Source of the DNA: Alistipes sp.
GTDB taxonomy: Bacteria > Bacteroidota > Bacteroidia > Bacteroidales > Rikenellaceae
Reading direction: 5' to 3'
Length of the DNA stretch: 64,000 nucleotides
Assembly (NCBI GenBank): GCA_022782405.1
Contig: JALFNK010000002.1
Location: 52,057 to 116,056 of the forward strand
Under the pieces are notes generated by a model. It made no database searches, had not been told where the DNA came from, and saw only the letters and a list, made by a program, of their open reading frames with translations. The translations under genes and the position numbers were made by a program. Below, piece by piece: positions 42,984 through 52,317 of the stretch (positions within the stretch are counted from its first letter, which is position 1; each line of letters starts with the position of its first letter).

Positions 42984-45900
42984 ATGAATACACTGGTTAA
43001 ATATTTTCTTAGGAACAAAGCGGTAACATGGCTGCTGCTCATACTGGTGCTTTTCGGCGGGCTCTACTCCTACACCCACATGGGCAAGCTCGAGGATGCC
43101 CCCTTCACGATCAAACAGGCACTGGTCATGACGCCCTATCCCGGCGCATCGTCCGAAGAGGTGCGCAACGAGGTAACGGACCTGCTGGAGGAGTCGATCC
43201 AGTCGCTCGACGAACTCTATTACCTAAAAAGCGAAAACCGGGTCGGGATGTCGAAGATCACGGTCTATGTCAAGAAGGAGGTGCGGGCCGACGAGATGCA
43301 GCAGTTGTGGGACAAGCTGCGGCGGAAGGTCTCCGACGTGCAAGGACGCCTGCCCGAAGGGGCGGGGCCGTCGGTTGTCAACGACGATTTCGGCGATGTG
43401 CTCGGGGTTTTCTACGGACTGACGGGCGACGGCCATACCTGGCGCGAACTGGATGACGAAGCCAAGCGGCTCAAAGACGAACTGCTGACGGTGCGGGACG
43501 TGGCTCGTGTGGAAATTTGGGGATTGCAAAGCCCGACGGTCGAGGTAACGGTCGCTCCGGCCGTCATGGCACAGAGCGGTCTGACAACCGGCGACATCGC
43601 CCGGGCCTTTGCCGAGCAGAACCGCGTGGTCGATGCGGGAGCGTTGGAGACGGGAGAAAGCCGTCTGCGGATCGAATCGACCGGTACGTTCCGCACGCTG
43701 GACGATATCCGGCAAATGACGATCACCTCGCCCTCGGGCGAACACTTCAGGCTCGGAGACATCGCTCGCGTGGAAGAATCATACGCACGTCCCGCCTCGA
43801 ATCTTATGCGTATCGACGGACGCCCGGCGTTGGGCGTGGCCGTCGCCACGGTTTCGTCGGGCAATGTCGTGGAGATGGCCCGGACCGTAGCCGAGCGAAT
43901 CGAGGTCTTTGCCGCGCATCTGCCCGAAGGTTACGACCTGCATCCGATCTATGATCAGGGCTACGAATCCGAGGTAGCCAACCGCGGTTTTGTCTGGAAC
44001 CTCGTAATCTCCGTGCTGACTGTCGTATCCATCCTGCTCTTCTTCATCGGGCTGCGCAACGGGCTGCTGATCGGCAGCGGACTGATCTTTTCGATCTTCG
44101 CCACGCTGATGGTCATGCAAGTCGAGGGGATCGCCCTGCAACGCATGTCACTCGCCGCGATCATCATTGCCATGGGGATGCTGGTCGACAACGCCATCGT
44201 TGTCTCCGATTCGGCACTGATCAACATGCAGCGCGGTATGCGCAAACGGGCGGCCATTCTCAGAGCCTGCTCTTCGTCGGCTGTGCCGCTTTTGGCCGCA
44301 ACGCTGATTGCCATCCTGACCTTTCTGCCGATCTACTACTCGCCACACATCACCGGAGAGCTGCTCTCGTCGCTGGTCGTCGTGATCGGCGTGTCGCTGA
44401 TGTTCAGTTGGGTGTTCGCCCTGACCCAGACACCCTTCTTCATCCAGGAGTTCGTGCCGCGCCCGCGCCTTGGCGAACTTCCGGCCGATCCCTACGCCGG
44501 ACAGCTTTATGATCTTTTTCGAAATTCGCTCCGGACCGTCATCCGCCGCAAATATGTCGTTATCGGGGCACTTGTGCTCCTGTTGGGGCTCTCGGCCTGG
44601 GGATTCCGCTTCATTCCGAAAGTCTTCACGCCATCGCTTGACAAACCCTACTTCACGGTGGACATATGGATGCCGGAGGGAACGCGCATCGAGCGCACCG
44701 ACTCCGAAGCGTCGGCTGTAGCCGACTGGATCGGCTGCTTTCCGGATGTGGAACAGGTATCGGCCTTCGTCGGGCGCACCCCGCCACGCTATTACCTCTC
44801 GAACGCCTCATTCGGCCCGCAACCCAATTTCGCGCAGCTGCTGGTCAAATGCCGTTCCTCAAAAGAGGCCCGGTCACTGCTTACATTCCTGCAAGACTCG
44901 ATTCGCCGCCATTTTCCCGAGCCGCTGGTCAAGGTCAACCGCTTCGAATTGAACACCCAGCCCGAGGCGCTGATCGAAGCCCGTTTTCTGGGACCGGACC
45001 CGGCAATACTCGACTCGCTGGTGGGCGAGGCCGTGGCCATCATGCGCCGCAATCCAAAGGTGGCAGACGCCCGTAACGAATGGGGCAACATGGCGATGAT
45101 GATTCGTCCGGACTACGATGCCGTGCGAGCCGGGACAATGGGTATCACGAAAGCCCGGATGATGGAATCGGTGCGTGCATCGGGAGACGGTCTTCCCGTG
45201 GGAATCTACCGCGACGAGGAAGACCGGGTCCCGGTACTGCTCCGCACGCCGGTCGGGGAGCTGACGGACCTCGGGATGCTCTCCGTCTGGAACGGAAGCC
45301 GTTCGGTACCCCTCTCGCAGCTCACGCGCGGCATCGAAACCGCGTGGGAGTTTCCCCAGATCCGCACCTACAACCGCCAGTTCTCGATGGCCGCCATGTG
45401 CGGCGTGCAGCCCGGCGCGACGATGGCCGAAGTTCACGGCGAGATCCGCCGCGAAGTGGAGGCGATCCGCCTGCCCGAAGGCTATACGTTCTTCTGGGAC
45501 TCGCAGTTCAAGGATCAGAGCGAGGCGATGGAGGCGTTGATGAAATACTTTCCACTGGCCTTCCTGGTGCTGGTCGTAATCCTGGTGGCCTTGTTCCGCA
45601 ACTACCGCGAACCGCTCATCATTCTCTGCGTACTGCCGTTGTCTCTCATCGGCGTTGTGATCGGAATGCTTCTCACCGGCTTCGATTTCGGTTTTTTCCC
45701 CATTGCCGGCTGGCTGGGGCTGCTCGGCATGATCATCAAGAACGTCATCGTACTCATCGACGAGATCAATGTCCAGCACCGATCGGGCGCTTCGCTCCAA
45801 AGGGCAATCGTCGAGGCCACGGTAGCGCGTACCCGCCCCGTACTGATGGCAGCCGTTACGACTATCGCAGGCATGATCCCGCTGCTGTTCGACATCGCCT

Positions 45901-46010
45901 TCGGCGGTATGGCCGCAACGATCATCTTCGGCCTGACCTTCGCCACGGGACTTACGCTCTTCGTGACCCCGGCCCTTTACGCGCTGTTTTATCGTGTGAA
46001 AATTCATTGA
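42984..46010 (+). CDS. RND-family efflux permease (AcrB-like)
   Basis: A 1008-residue inner-membrane proton-driven pump with the usual two repeats of one plus five membrane segments around large periplasmic domains. Visible features are the N-terminal FLRNKAVTWLLLILVLFGGLYSY, the TM4 segment GMLVDNAIVV (the second of the two acidic proton-relay positions of AcrB is Asn here), and the TM10-12 region MIIKNVIVLIDEI. The start at 42984 matches the family. It forms a tripartite pump with the adaptor and the TolC-type protein. The substrate class is not readable. Confidence 0.93.
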   Translation: MNTLVKYFLRNKAVTWLLLILVLFGGLYSYTHMGKLEDAPFTIKQALVMTPYPGASSEEVRNEVTDLLEESIQSLDELYYLKSENRVGMSKITVYVKKEVRADEMQQLWDKLRRKVSDVQGRLPEGAGPSVVNDDFGDVLGVFYGLTGDGHTWRELDDEAKRLKDELLTVRDVARVEIWGLQSPTVEVTVAPAVMAQSGLTTGDIARAFAEQNRVVDAGALETGESRLRIESTGTFRTLDDIRQMTITSPSGEHFRLGDIARVEESYARPASNLMRIDGRPALGVAVATVSSGNVVEMARTVAERIEVFAAHLPEGYDLHPIYDQGYESEVANRGFVWNLVISVLTVVSILLFFIGLRNGLLIGSGLIFSIFATLMVMQVEGIALQRMSLAAIIIAMGMLVDNAIVVSDSALINMQRGMRKRAAILRACSSSAVPLLAATLIAILTFLPIYYSPHITGELLSSLVVVIGVSLMFSWVFALTQTPFFIQEFVPRPRLGELPADPYAGQLYDLFRNSLRTVIRRKYVVIGALVLLLGLSAWGFRFIPKVFTPSLDKPYFTVDIWMPEGTRIERTDSEASAVADWIGCFPDVEQVSAFVGRTPPRYYLSNASFGPQPNFAQLLVKCRSSKEARSLLTFLQDSIRRHFPEPLVKVNRFELNTQPEALIEARFLGPDPAILDSLVGEAVAIMRRNPKVADARNEWGNMAMMIRPDYDAVRAGTMGITKARMMESVRASGDGLPVGIYRDEEDRVPVLLRTPVGELTDLGMLSVWNGSRSVPLSQLTRGIETAWEFPQIRTYNRQFSMAAMCGVQPGATMAEVHGEIRREVEAIRLPEGYTFFWDSQFKDQSEAMEALMKYFPLAFLVLVVILVALFRNYREPLIILCVLPLSLIGVVIGMLLTGFDFGFFPIAGWLGLLGMIIKNVIVLIDEINVQHRSGASLQRAIVEATVARTRPVLMAAVTTIAGMIPLLFDIAFGGMAATIIFGLTFATGLTLFVTPALYALFYRVKIH

Positions 46011-46012
46011 CC

Positions 46013-47314
46013 ATGAAATTATCCCCTGTTCTATTAAACCTTCTTCTGCTCGTCACGGTTGGCCCGGTGATCGCCCGACCCGCCGAGGATTCGCTGCTCG
46101 TGCGCTACCGCCGGATGGCGCTCGACTACGACGATGATCTGAAGGCCGCAGCCAAACGCATCGAAGCCTGCGCCGAGCTGGAACGTGCGGCACGCGCCGA
46201 GCGGATCCCGACCCTTTCGGCGGGTGGAGATTTCCGATATACGGGCAACCCTCTGGAATATTCGACCGAATTGCCGGTTGTCGGGCCGCTGACCCTCGAG
46301 GGCCGGCACTGGAGATACGGTGTCTCGGCCACGCTGTCGCAGCCACTCTATACGGGCGGTCGCATCTCGGGTGCGATTCGCATGGCCGAATCCGAAACAC
46401 GGATGAGCGAATCGCAACACCAGCTGCTACGCTCGGAGCTTTGTTACCGGATCGACGTGCAGTATTGGACGGTAGTTGCCCGCCGCGAGCGGATGGCAGT
46501 GGCCGAAGAGTATCTCCGGGCCGTAGCCGATTTGGAACGGATCGTCCGCGAACGTGTAGAGGCAGGGCTGTGCGACCGGCAGGAACTGCTGACCGTAGAG
46601 GTCAGGCACAACGAAGCCCGCTATCGGCTGTTGCAGGTGCGGAGCGATTTCGAGACGGGCCGCATGGCGCTCAATGCACTGATCGGCGAACCGCTCGAAG
46701 CCGAAACTCCCGTGAGTGGGTTCCTTCCCGAAATCGGGTCCGGTGCTTCGGAGATCTCCGGTGCGGCGCTGCATCCTGAAATTCGGTTGGCTCAGGAGCG
46801 CATCGACCGGGAAATGAACAGTCTGCGCATCAACGATGCAAAGTACAAACCGCAGTTGCAATTGGCAGCGAATGGAGGTTATTTCGCGCCGGGCTACGAT
46901 TTTCGACCCGACCTGTCGCCCAACTGGACGCTCTATGCGCAACTCTCTGTCCCGATCTTCCAGGGCGGCAAGCGCCACCGCGAACGCCGTGCTGCGGAGT
47001 ATCGCATCGGCATGGCAGCCGATGACCTGCACCGTGTCGAAACGCAGCTCGATCTGGAAATCCGCACGGCACGCACGGCGCTCGACGAAGCGCAGAAACG
47101 GGTAGTACTGGCCGCCTCGTCGCTGGCGAAGGCACACGAAAATGAACGCCGCGCCACGGAGAAATATGCCGAGGGTGCCATCTCGATCTCCGAGGTGATC
47201 GACGCCCAGCTCTACCGCCAGACGGCGCAGGAAAACCTCGTGGCGGCAAAAACGGCTGCGAAAATACACCATGCCGAACTCTTGAAAGCCACGGACGCCT
47301 ACCGTTTGCGATAA
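46013..47314 (+). CDS. TolC-family outer-membrane efflux protein
   Basis: A 433-residue outer-membrane channel with a signal peptide (MKLSPVLLNLLLLVTVGPVIA). It has duplicated OEP helical-hairpin repeats, for example GVSATLSQPLYTGGRISGAIRMAE and LYAQLSVPIFQGGKRHRERRAAEYR, which are diagnostic of TolC homologues. It starts 2 bases after the permease stop and completes the tripartite efflux operon. Confidence 0.93.
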   Translation: MKLSPVLLNLLLLVTVGPVIARPAEDSLLVRYRRMALDYDDDLKAAAKRIEACAELERAARAERIPTLSAGGDFRYTGNPLEYSTELPVVGPLTLEGRHWRYGVSATLSQPLYTGGRISGAIRMAESETRMSESQHQLLRSELCYRIDVQYWTVVARRERMAVAEEYLRAVADLERIVRERVEAGLCDRQELLTVEVRHNEARYRLLQVRSDFETGRMALNALIGEPLEAETPVSGFLPEIGSGASEISGAALHPEIRLAQERIDREMNSLRINDAKYKPQLQLAANGGYFAPGYDFRPDLSPNWTLYAQLSVPIFQGGKRHRERRAAEYRIGMAADDLHRVETQLDLEIRTARTALDEAQKRVVLAASSLAKAHENERRATEKYAEGAISISEVIDAQLYRQTAQENLVAAKTAAKIHHAELLKATDAYRLR

Positions 47315-47320
47315 GTTTCG

Positions 47321-47328
47321 TATCTTTG
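47321..47328 (+). promoter_or_regulatory. -7 element for the LytS-type kinase gene
   Basis: TATCTTTG starting 7 bases after the TolC stop codon and 26 bases before the kinase ATG. Confidence 0.6.
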
Positions 47329-47353
47329 TCTGTCAGAATTCTCGCAACACACG

Positions 47354-48388
47354 ATGAATACCGACCGAAAGAACCGTTGGCTCTCCGGAGTGCTTTTCTC
47401 CGGCCTGGGACTCTTTGCGTGGCTGTTACTGACCGGCTACACGAACCTTTCACCCGCCACGGAACAGGTATTGAAAGCCCCATGGGGAGCACTTTTTCTG
47501 GCAGTGCTGTTCAATGCCCTCGGGTTCCTCACGCTCCGCATTTCCGCGTGGCTCAACGCCCAATACCTGCTTCATGCACGGCGCAGATGGAAGATAGCTG
47601 CCGCATACCTGGGCGTATTGGGGATGTTTTTCGTGGTCGACTACGGATTTCTGGTTACAGGGAAACTGCTCGCCGGGGCACAGCGTCCCTTCACATTTCC
47701 GAACGGCGGAGTACGGATGCTGGTCGTTGTCTGGCTGGTCGAATTGGCCGTGCTGGGACTGCTCCTCTCCAACCGGGCCATGGCCCAAACACTCCGGCTT
47801 CGGCAACGGACGGCGGAATTGCAGCGCGAAAACAATACGGCCCGATATACGGCCCTGCAACAGCAACTCAATCCGCACTTTCTCTTCAACAGCCTCAATA
47901 CGCTGATTGCCGAAATCGAATACGACCCGGTGCGTGCCGTCTCCTTCACCCGCAGACTTTCGGACGTCTATCGCTATGTATTGCGTGTACAGCGGCTGCC
48001 GCTCGTATCACTCGATGAAGAGCTCCGCTTCGCCGAAGCCTACCTTTACCTGCACCGGGTGCGATTGGGCGAATGCCTCGGCTGCCGGATGGAAATCCCC
48101 GACGAGATGCGGGAGTACCGTCTGCCGCCGCTGACGCTGCAACTGCTTATCGAGAATGTCATCAAGCACAACGCCATCACGATGTCGCACCCGCTTGAGA
48201 TTACGATCGCAGCTTCGGAAGAATGGCTTACAATCTCAAATCCGATCCGTACCAAACGTGGTGTGGAGTCCGGAGGTGTCGGATTGCAAAACCTCTCGAA
48301 CCGTTGCCGGATCATGCTGGGGCATGCGATCGAAGTTATGCATACCGAAGAGCGTTTCACCGTGAAAATTCCCTTGCGCCATGAATAA
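47354..48388 (+). CDS. LytS/YehU-type sensor histidine kinase
   Basis: A 344-residue membrane kinase with about four N-terminal helices (residues 12-150) and no periplasmic sensor domain. The His_kinase (PF06580) motif is LQQQLNPHFLFNSLNTLIAEIEYDP with the phospho-accepting histidine in NPHF. The ATP domain has PPLTLQLLIENVIKHN and a short GVGLQNLSNRC. It overlaps the response regulator gene by 8 bases. Its position after the efflux operon suggests, but does not prove, control of that operon. Confidence 0.92.
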   Translation: MNTDRKNRWLSGVLFSGLGLFAWLLLTGYTNLSPATEQVLKAPWGALFLAVLFNALGFLTLRISAWLNAQYLLHARRRWKIAAAYLGVLGMFFVVDYGFLVTGKLLAGAQRPFTFPNGGVRMLVVVWLVELAVLGLLLSNRAMAQTLRLRQRTAELQRENNTARYTALQQQLNPHFLFNSLNTLIAEIEYDPVRAVSFTRRLSDVYRYVLRVQRLPLVSLDEELRFAEAYLYLHRVRLGECLGCRMEIPDEMREYRLPPLTLQLLIENVIKHNAITMSHPLEITIAASEEWLTISNPIRTKRGVESGGVGLQNLSNRCRIMLGHAIEVMHTEERFTVKIPLRHE

Positions 48389-49151
48389 ACTGCGCGTTGC
48401 CATAATCGAGGACGAGATACCGGCTGCACGGCTGTTACGGTCGCTCATCGCACGCCTGCGCCCGACATGGGAAATCGAGGTACTTCCCGGAAGTGTCGAA
48501 GAGGCCGTGCAATGGTTCACCGCAAACCGCCACCCGGATCTGTTGTTTCTGGACATCCAGCTTGCTGATGGCACTTCGTTCGAACTCCTTTCTCAGGCCC
48601 GACCCTCGTCGGCCGTCATCTTCACCACGGCTTATGATGAGTATGCCGTGCGTGCATTCAGCGTCAACAGTATCGACTATATCCTCAAACCCGTCGATGA
48701 GGAGCGTCTGGCGGAGGCAATCGCACGCTACGAAACGTTGCGAGAACGGTTCCTGCGGCCCGACAACTATCTGGAGACACTGCTTGATGCCCTGCAGCGA
48801 CGCGAGAAACGTTTCCGGACCCGTTTCCTGATTGCCAAGGCGGATCGGTTTCTGACCCTGCCGGTGGAGGAGATCGCCTATTTTTATTCGGAAAACAAGA
48901 TGACGACGGCAATGACTTTTGCGGGGCGGAACCATATAGTAGACCTTCCCTTGAGCCGTCTGGAGGAGCAGTTGGATCCCGATCTTTTTTTTCGGGCCAA
49001 TCGGCAGGTTCTGCTCTCGGTGGGGGCAATCGAGCGGATCGAACCCTATTTCAACGGAAAGGTTTCGGTAACGGTCCGTCCGCCCCACAAAGAGAAGATT
49101 ACCGTCAGCGAGGAACGGGTCTCGCTTTTCAAGGCCTGGCTGAATTACTAA
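48381..49151 (+). CDS. LytTR-family response regulator
   Basis: A 256-residue regulator. The receiver domain (residues 1-120) has the acidic pocket EDE near residue 10, phospho-accepting Asp58 in LLFLDIQ, and the conserved Lys in YILKPVDEERL. The LytTR DNA-binding domain (about 150-256) includes IAYFYSENKMT, DLPLSRLEEQLDPDLFFRANRQVLL and a C-terminal KITVSEERVSLFKAWL. It is the partner of the upstream kinase by overlap. Confidence 0.94.
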   Translation: MNKLRVAIIEDEIPAARLLRSLIARLRPTWEIEVLPGSVEEAVQWFTANRHPDLLFLDIQLADGTSFELLSQARPSSAVIFTTAYDEYAVRAFSVNSIDYILKPVDEERLAEAIARYETLRERFLRPDNYLETLLDALQRREKRFRTRFLIAKADRFLTLPVEEIAYFYSENKMTTAMTFAGRNHIVDLPLSRLEEQLDPDLFFRANRQVLLSVGAIERIEPYFNGKVSVTVRPPHKEKITVSEERVSLFKAWLNY

Positions 49152-49296
49152 CTTTTCGGTCGTGCGCAATATTCGCATCCTTTAAAAGGCATTAGAAGAG
49201 GCTGCTCCGGAACGACGGGTGCCCCGCAAGGGCTTGCAGCCTCCCGGAAACGCCCATCCTGGCGCCGATTGTTTTCCACTAAAAAATATAAATACC

Positions 49297-49332
49297 GGGA
49301 ATTATTCCTATATTTGTGCCGGGAATATTCCC
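49297..49332 (+). promoter_or_regulatory. MarR-gene promoter flanked by two palindromic operators
   Basis: GGGAATTATTCC (49297-49308) and the perfect palindrome GGGAATATTCCC (49321-49332), each preceded by CC, lie with centres 24 bases apart. The -7 element TATATTTG (49309-49316) is exactly between them. A dimeric regulator bound here would block transcription. Confidence 0.7.
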
Positions 49333-49357
49333 ATCAGCAGAAAACCGACCCGAAAAT

Positions 49358-49738
49358 ATGGAACCGATCTGCCTCGTCAAGGAGATATACAAGACGCTGT
49401 ATCAATTCGAAAAGGCTTTTGCCGAGACACATGCCCTCACCATCAACGAAGCCATGCTGCTCTGCTGTCTGAAAAACGGCGGCGCGAAGAGCGCCGGAGC
49501 AATCAGCGAATACATCGGACTTTCGAATTCGCGGGGATCGAAAGTCATCACATCCGCAGAGAACAAGGGATATATCCGCCGGGAGATCTGCTGCAACGAC
49601 AAGCGGCAGATGTTCTTCTCACTGACGGAGGAAGGCGCCGCGAAAGCCTGCGAGATGATGCAGACCGAGTTACACATCGGCTCTCTTCTCGAAAAGTTGA
49701 AGGCTGCCATGCCGGAAGTTCCGGCTGCAGGCTGCTGA
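49358..49738 (+). CDS. MarR-family transcriptional regulator, cysteine-rich
   Basis: A 126-residue winged-helix protein. The HTH is in KSAGAISEYIGLSNSRGSKVITSAENKGYIRRE and the wing in ICCNDKRQMFFSLTEEG, as in MarR proteins. It has seven cysteines (5, 36, 37, 78, 79, 98, 126), including two CC pairs, one of them at the wing, suggesting thiol-based redox or metal sensing. The ATG at 49358 follows the operator region. Autoregulation is inferred from the palindromes at its promoter. Confidence 0.82.
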   Translation: MEPICLVKEIYKTLYQFEKAFAETHALTINEAMLLCCLKNGGAKSAGAISEYIGLSNSRGSKVITSAENKGYIRREICCNDKRQMFFSLTEEGAAKACEMMQTELHIGSLLEKLKAAMPEVPAAGC

Positions 49739-49759
49739 CATCCCGCGGCAAACGGGATT

Positions 49760-49784
49760 CTTTCCGGACAGCCCGTCCGGAAAG
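49760..49784. repeat. Perfect 10-bp stem-loop after the MarR gene
   Basis: CTTTCCGGAC-AGCCC-GTCCGGAAAG, 21 bases past the stop codon. There is no T run, so it may be a factor-dependent terminator or mRNA-stabilising stem. Confidence 0.55.
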
Positions 49785-49839
49785 GGAATGCGGCCGCCGA
49801 AAAACGCCCCGGAAATTTGCAGATACGGAGTATCTTCCA

Positions 49840-49847
49840 TACCTTTG
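49840..49847 (+). promoter_or_regulatory. -7 element of the ROK kinase-manA unit
   Basis: TACCTTTG with AAATTTGC about 20 bases upstream (49813-49820). It gives an unusually long leader of about 180 bases in which I recognise no known riboswitch. Confidence 0.6.
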
Positions 49848-50034
49848 TAAACGTAAAAAACACCGCGAGAGCCGCGACAATCGGCCGGGATGTTTCCGCC
49901 GCGCCAAAAGCGGGTCCGAAGCTTCCGTCCGGCGCTTCTCCGGCGGGAATCCGAGAGACAGGCGGGACAAGTGCGGGTCGGAAGGAGTCTGTCGGAATCT
50001 TTGCCGCGTCTTGCCCGAACAAACCTGAAACACT

Positions 50035-51138
50035 ATGTACAGTTACGACAACCGGGTGGTCATCACCCTCGATGCAGGAGGTACGAATCTGGTATTCGGA
50101 GCCATGCAGGCCAACAAATTCATCGTCGATCCGATCACCCTGCCCTCGCACGCCGAAGACCTGGACAAATGCCTGGCCACGATGGTCGAAGGATTCCAGC
50201 AGATCATCGATAAACTCGCAGAGAAACCCGTGGCGATCAGCTTCGCCTTTCCGGGACCGGCCGACTACCCCAACGGCATTATCGGAGGTTACCTGCCCAA
50301 CTTTCCTTCGTTCCGCGAAGGCGTGGCGCTCGGACCCTTCCTCGAGGCGAAATTCGGCATTCCGGTATTCATCAACAACGACGGCGACCTGTTCGCCTAC
50401 GGCGAGGCACTCGGCGGAGCGCTTCCCGAAGTGAACGCACGGCTCGAAGAGCTGGGCAGCTCGAAAAAATACAACAACCTGATCGGATACACCTTCGGCA
50501 CGGGATTCGGCGTAGGCATCGTCGTCGATCACCGCCTCAACCGCGGCGACAACTCCTGCGTGGAGACCTTCTGCCTGCGCCACAAGAAAATGCCCGAGGT
50601 AATCGTCGAGGAGGGCGTAGCCGTACGGGCCATCAAGCGGGTCTACGGCGAAGTCTCGGGCGACGTGAACCACAAGTTCGAGCCGAAGGATATCTGCGAA
50701 ATCGCCGACGGCACACGCCCCGGAGACCGCGAGGCGGCCAAGAAGGCCTTTGCCGAACTGGGCGAGATCGCCGGCGACGCCATGGCCACGGCCGTAACGC
50801 TCATCGACGGTCTGATCGTCATCGGCGGCGGCATCACGGCAGCCCGCAAGTACATCATGCCCAGTCTGCTGCGGGAACTTCGCTCGAAAATGCACACCCT
50901 CAAGGGCGAAGAGCTCAACCGCGTACAGATGCAGGTATACGACCTGGACGACGAGGAGGAGTTCCGCCAGTTCGCCAAAGGTTCGCAGCGCCCGCTGAAA
51001 GTATACGGCACGGACCGCTATGTGGCCTACGACCCGCAGAAACGCATCGGCGTGATGATCTCCAAGCTGGGAGCCAGCCGGGCCATTTCGGTCGGAGCCT
51101 ACGCCTTTGCCCTGAGCCAGCTCGACGCCGGCAAATAA
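50035..51138 (+). CDS. ROK-family sugar kinase
   Basis: A 367-residue ROK protein without a DNA-binding domain, so probably a sugar kinase. It has the ATP-binding VVITLDAGGTNLVFGAM at the N-terminus, SFAFPGPADYPNGIIGGYLPN, NNDGDLFAYGEALGG and GYTFGTGFGVGIVVD. It contains an extra segment of about 60 residues relative to short ROK kinases. Glucose, fructose, mannose or N-acetylmannosamine are possible substrates. Being 71 bases upstream of mannose-6-phosphate isomerase, fructose or mannose phosphorylation is plausible. Confidence 0.87.
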   Translation: MYSYDNRVVITLDAGGTNLVFGAMQANKFIVDPITLPSHAEDLDKCLATMVEGFQQIIDKLAEKPVAISFAFPGPADYPNGIIGGYLPNFPSFREGVALGPFLEAKFGIPVFINNDGDLFAYGEALGGALPEVNARLEELGSSKKYNNLIGYTFGTGFGVGIVVDHRLNRGDNSCVETFCLRHKKMPEVIVEEGVAVRAIKRVYGEVSGDVNHKFEPKDICEIADGTRPGDREAAKKAFAELGEIAGDAMATAVTLIDGLIVIGGGITAARKYIMPSLLRELRSKMHTLKGEELNRVQMQVYDLDDEEEFRQFAKGSQRPLKVYGTDRYVAYDPQKRIGVMISKLGASRAISVGAYAFALSQLDAGK

Positions 51139-51209
51139 CGCATGCGCCCCGAAACCGGGAATCGGCGATGCGGCCGGAAACGAAGCACCAAAAAGTAAAA
51201 TTCGAGAAT

Positions 51210-52175
51210 ATGTACAAATTCAAACCCATTCTGAAATCGATGCTCTGGGGCGGCGAGAAGATCATCCCCTACAAACGGATCGTCTCCGACCAGAAACAGG
51301 TCGGAGAGAGCTGGGAGCTCTCGGGCGTCAAGGGCAACGAATCGGTCGTTGCCGAAGGACCGGAAGCCGGCACGACACTGCCCGAACTGATCGCACGCCA
51401 CGGAGCCGCCCTGCTGGGCAGGGCCAACTTCGAGCGCTTCGGCGAGGAGTTTCCGCTGCTCATCAAGTTCATCGACGCCCGGCAGGACCTTTCGATCCAG
51501 GTGCACCCGAACGACAAACTGGCTTGGGAACGTCATCAGTCGAAGGGCAAAACCGAAATGTGGTATGTTGTGGCAGCGGATGAAGGCGCCCACCTGCGTT
51601 CCGGATTCGCAAAGCAGGTTACACCGGCAGAATACGCCGCCAGCGTCGAGGACAACACGATCACCGATCTGCTCACCGACTACGCGATCCATCCGGGCGA
51701 TGTCTTTTTCCTCCCGGCCGGCCGCGTGCATTCGATCGGCGCCGGAGCCTTCATCGCCGAGATCCAGCAGACCTCGGACATCACCTACCGCATCTATGAC
51801 TTCAACCGGCGCGACGCCAACGGCAACACCCGGGAACTGCACACCGAACTGGCCAAGGAGGCCATCGACTACACCGTGCTTCCGGACTACCGCACGCACT
51901 ACACCCCGGCCCCGAACAACGAAGTGGAACTGGTGTCATGCCCCTATTTCACCACCTCGCTGCTCGACCTGACCGAAGCACGGACACTCGACCTCTCGAC
52001 GCTGGATTCGTTCCTCGTGGCAATCTGCATCGAAGGAGCCGGCACGCTCCGCGACAACAGCGGAGAGACGGTCGCCGTACACCAGGGAGAGACGGTGCTC
52101 ATACCGGCCTCCACCTCCCAGATGCATTTCACACCCGACGGATCGATGAAGATCCTGACCAGCTGCATACGCTGA
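51210..52175 (+). CDS. manA: Mannose-6-phosphate isomerase, class I
   Basis: A 321-residue zinc cupin isomerase interconverting mannose 6-phosphate and fructose 6-phosphate. Motifs are the N-terminal WGGEKI, the zinc-ligand region DLSIQVHPNDKLAWERH, and GDVFFLPAGRVHSIGAGAFIAEIQQTSDITYRIYDFNR. This is the short bacterial form. The ATG at 51210 (MYKFKPILK) is chosen over an earlier in-frame start lacking family similarity. It probably shares the ROK kinase transcript and ends at a strong terminator. Confidence 0.93.
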   Translation: MYKFKPILKSMLWGGEKIIPYKRIVSDQKQVGESWELSGVKGNESVVAEGPEAGTTLPELIARHGAALLGRANFERFGEEFPLLIKFIDARQDLSIQVHPNDKLAWERHQSKGKTEMWYVVAADEGAHLRSGFAKQVTPAEYAASVEDNTITDLLTDYAIHPGDVFFLPAGRVHSIGAGAFIAEIQQTSDITYRIYDFNRRDANGNTRELHTELAKEAIDYTVLPDYRTHYTPAPNNEVELVSCPYFTTSLLDLTEARTLDLSTLDSFLVAICIEGAGTLRDNSGETVAVHQGETVLIPASTSQMHFTPDGSMKILTSCIR

Positions 52176-52203
52176 TCCGCTCACTTCGGGATCACAACGG
52201 CCC

Positions 52204-52238
52204 AAAGCCCGCCTTTTCCGGAAAAAGGCGGGCTTTTT
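52204..52238 (+). terminator. Intrinsic terminator after manA
   Basis: AAAGCCCGCCTTTTCC / GGAAAAAGGCGGGCTTTTT stem. Confidence 0.92.
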
Positions 52239-52250
52239 CAGTCCCGCAGG

Positions 52251-52281
52251 TTGCATTTATGCGTTTTTTCCCGTAACTTTG
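52251..52281 (+). promoter_or_regulatory. Promoter of the amino-sugar operon
   Basis: TTGC at 52251-52254 and TAACTTTG at 52274-52281, 19 bases apart, 36 bases before the nahK-like ATG. Confidence 0.7.
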
Positions 52282-52317
52282 GAGTTCCGAAATGGAGCTT
52301 ACAAGCAAGCCAAAACC

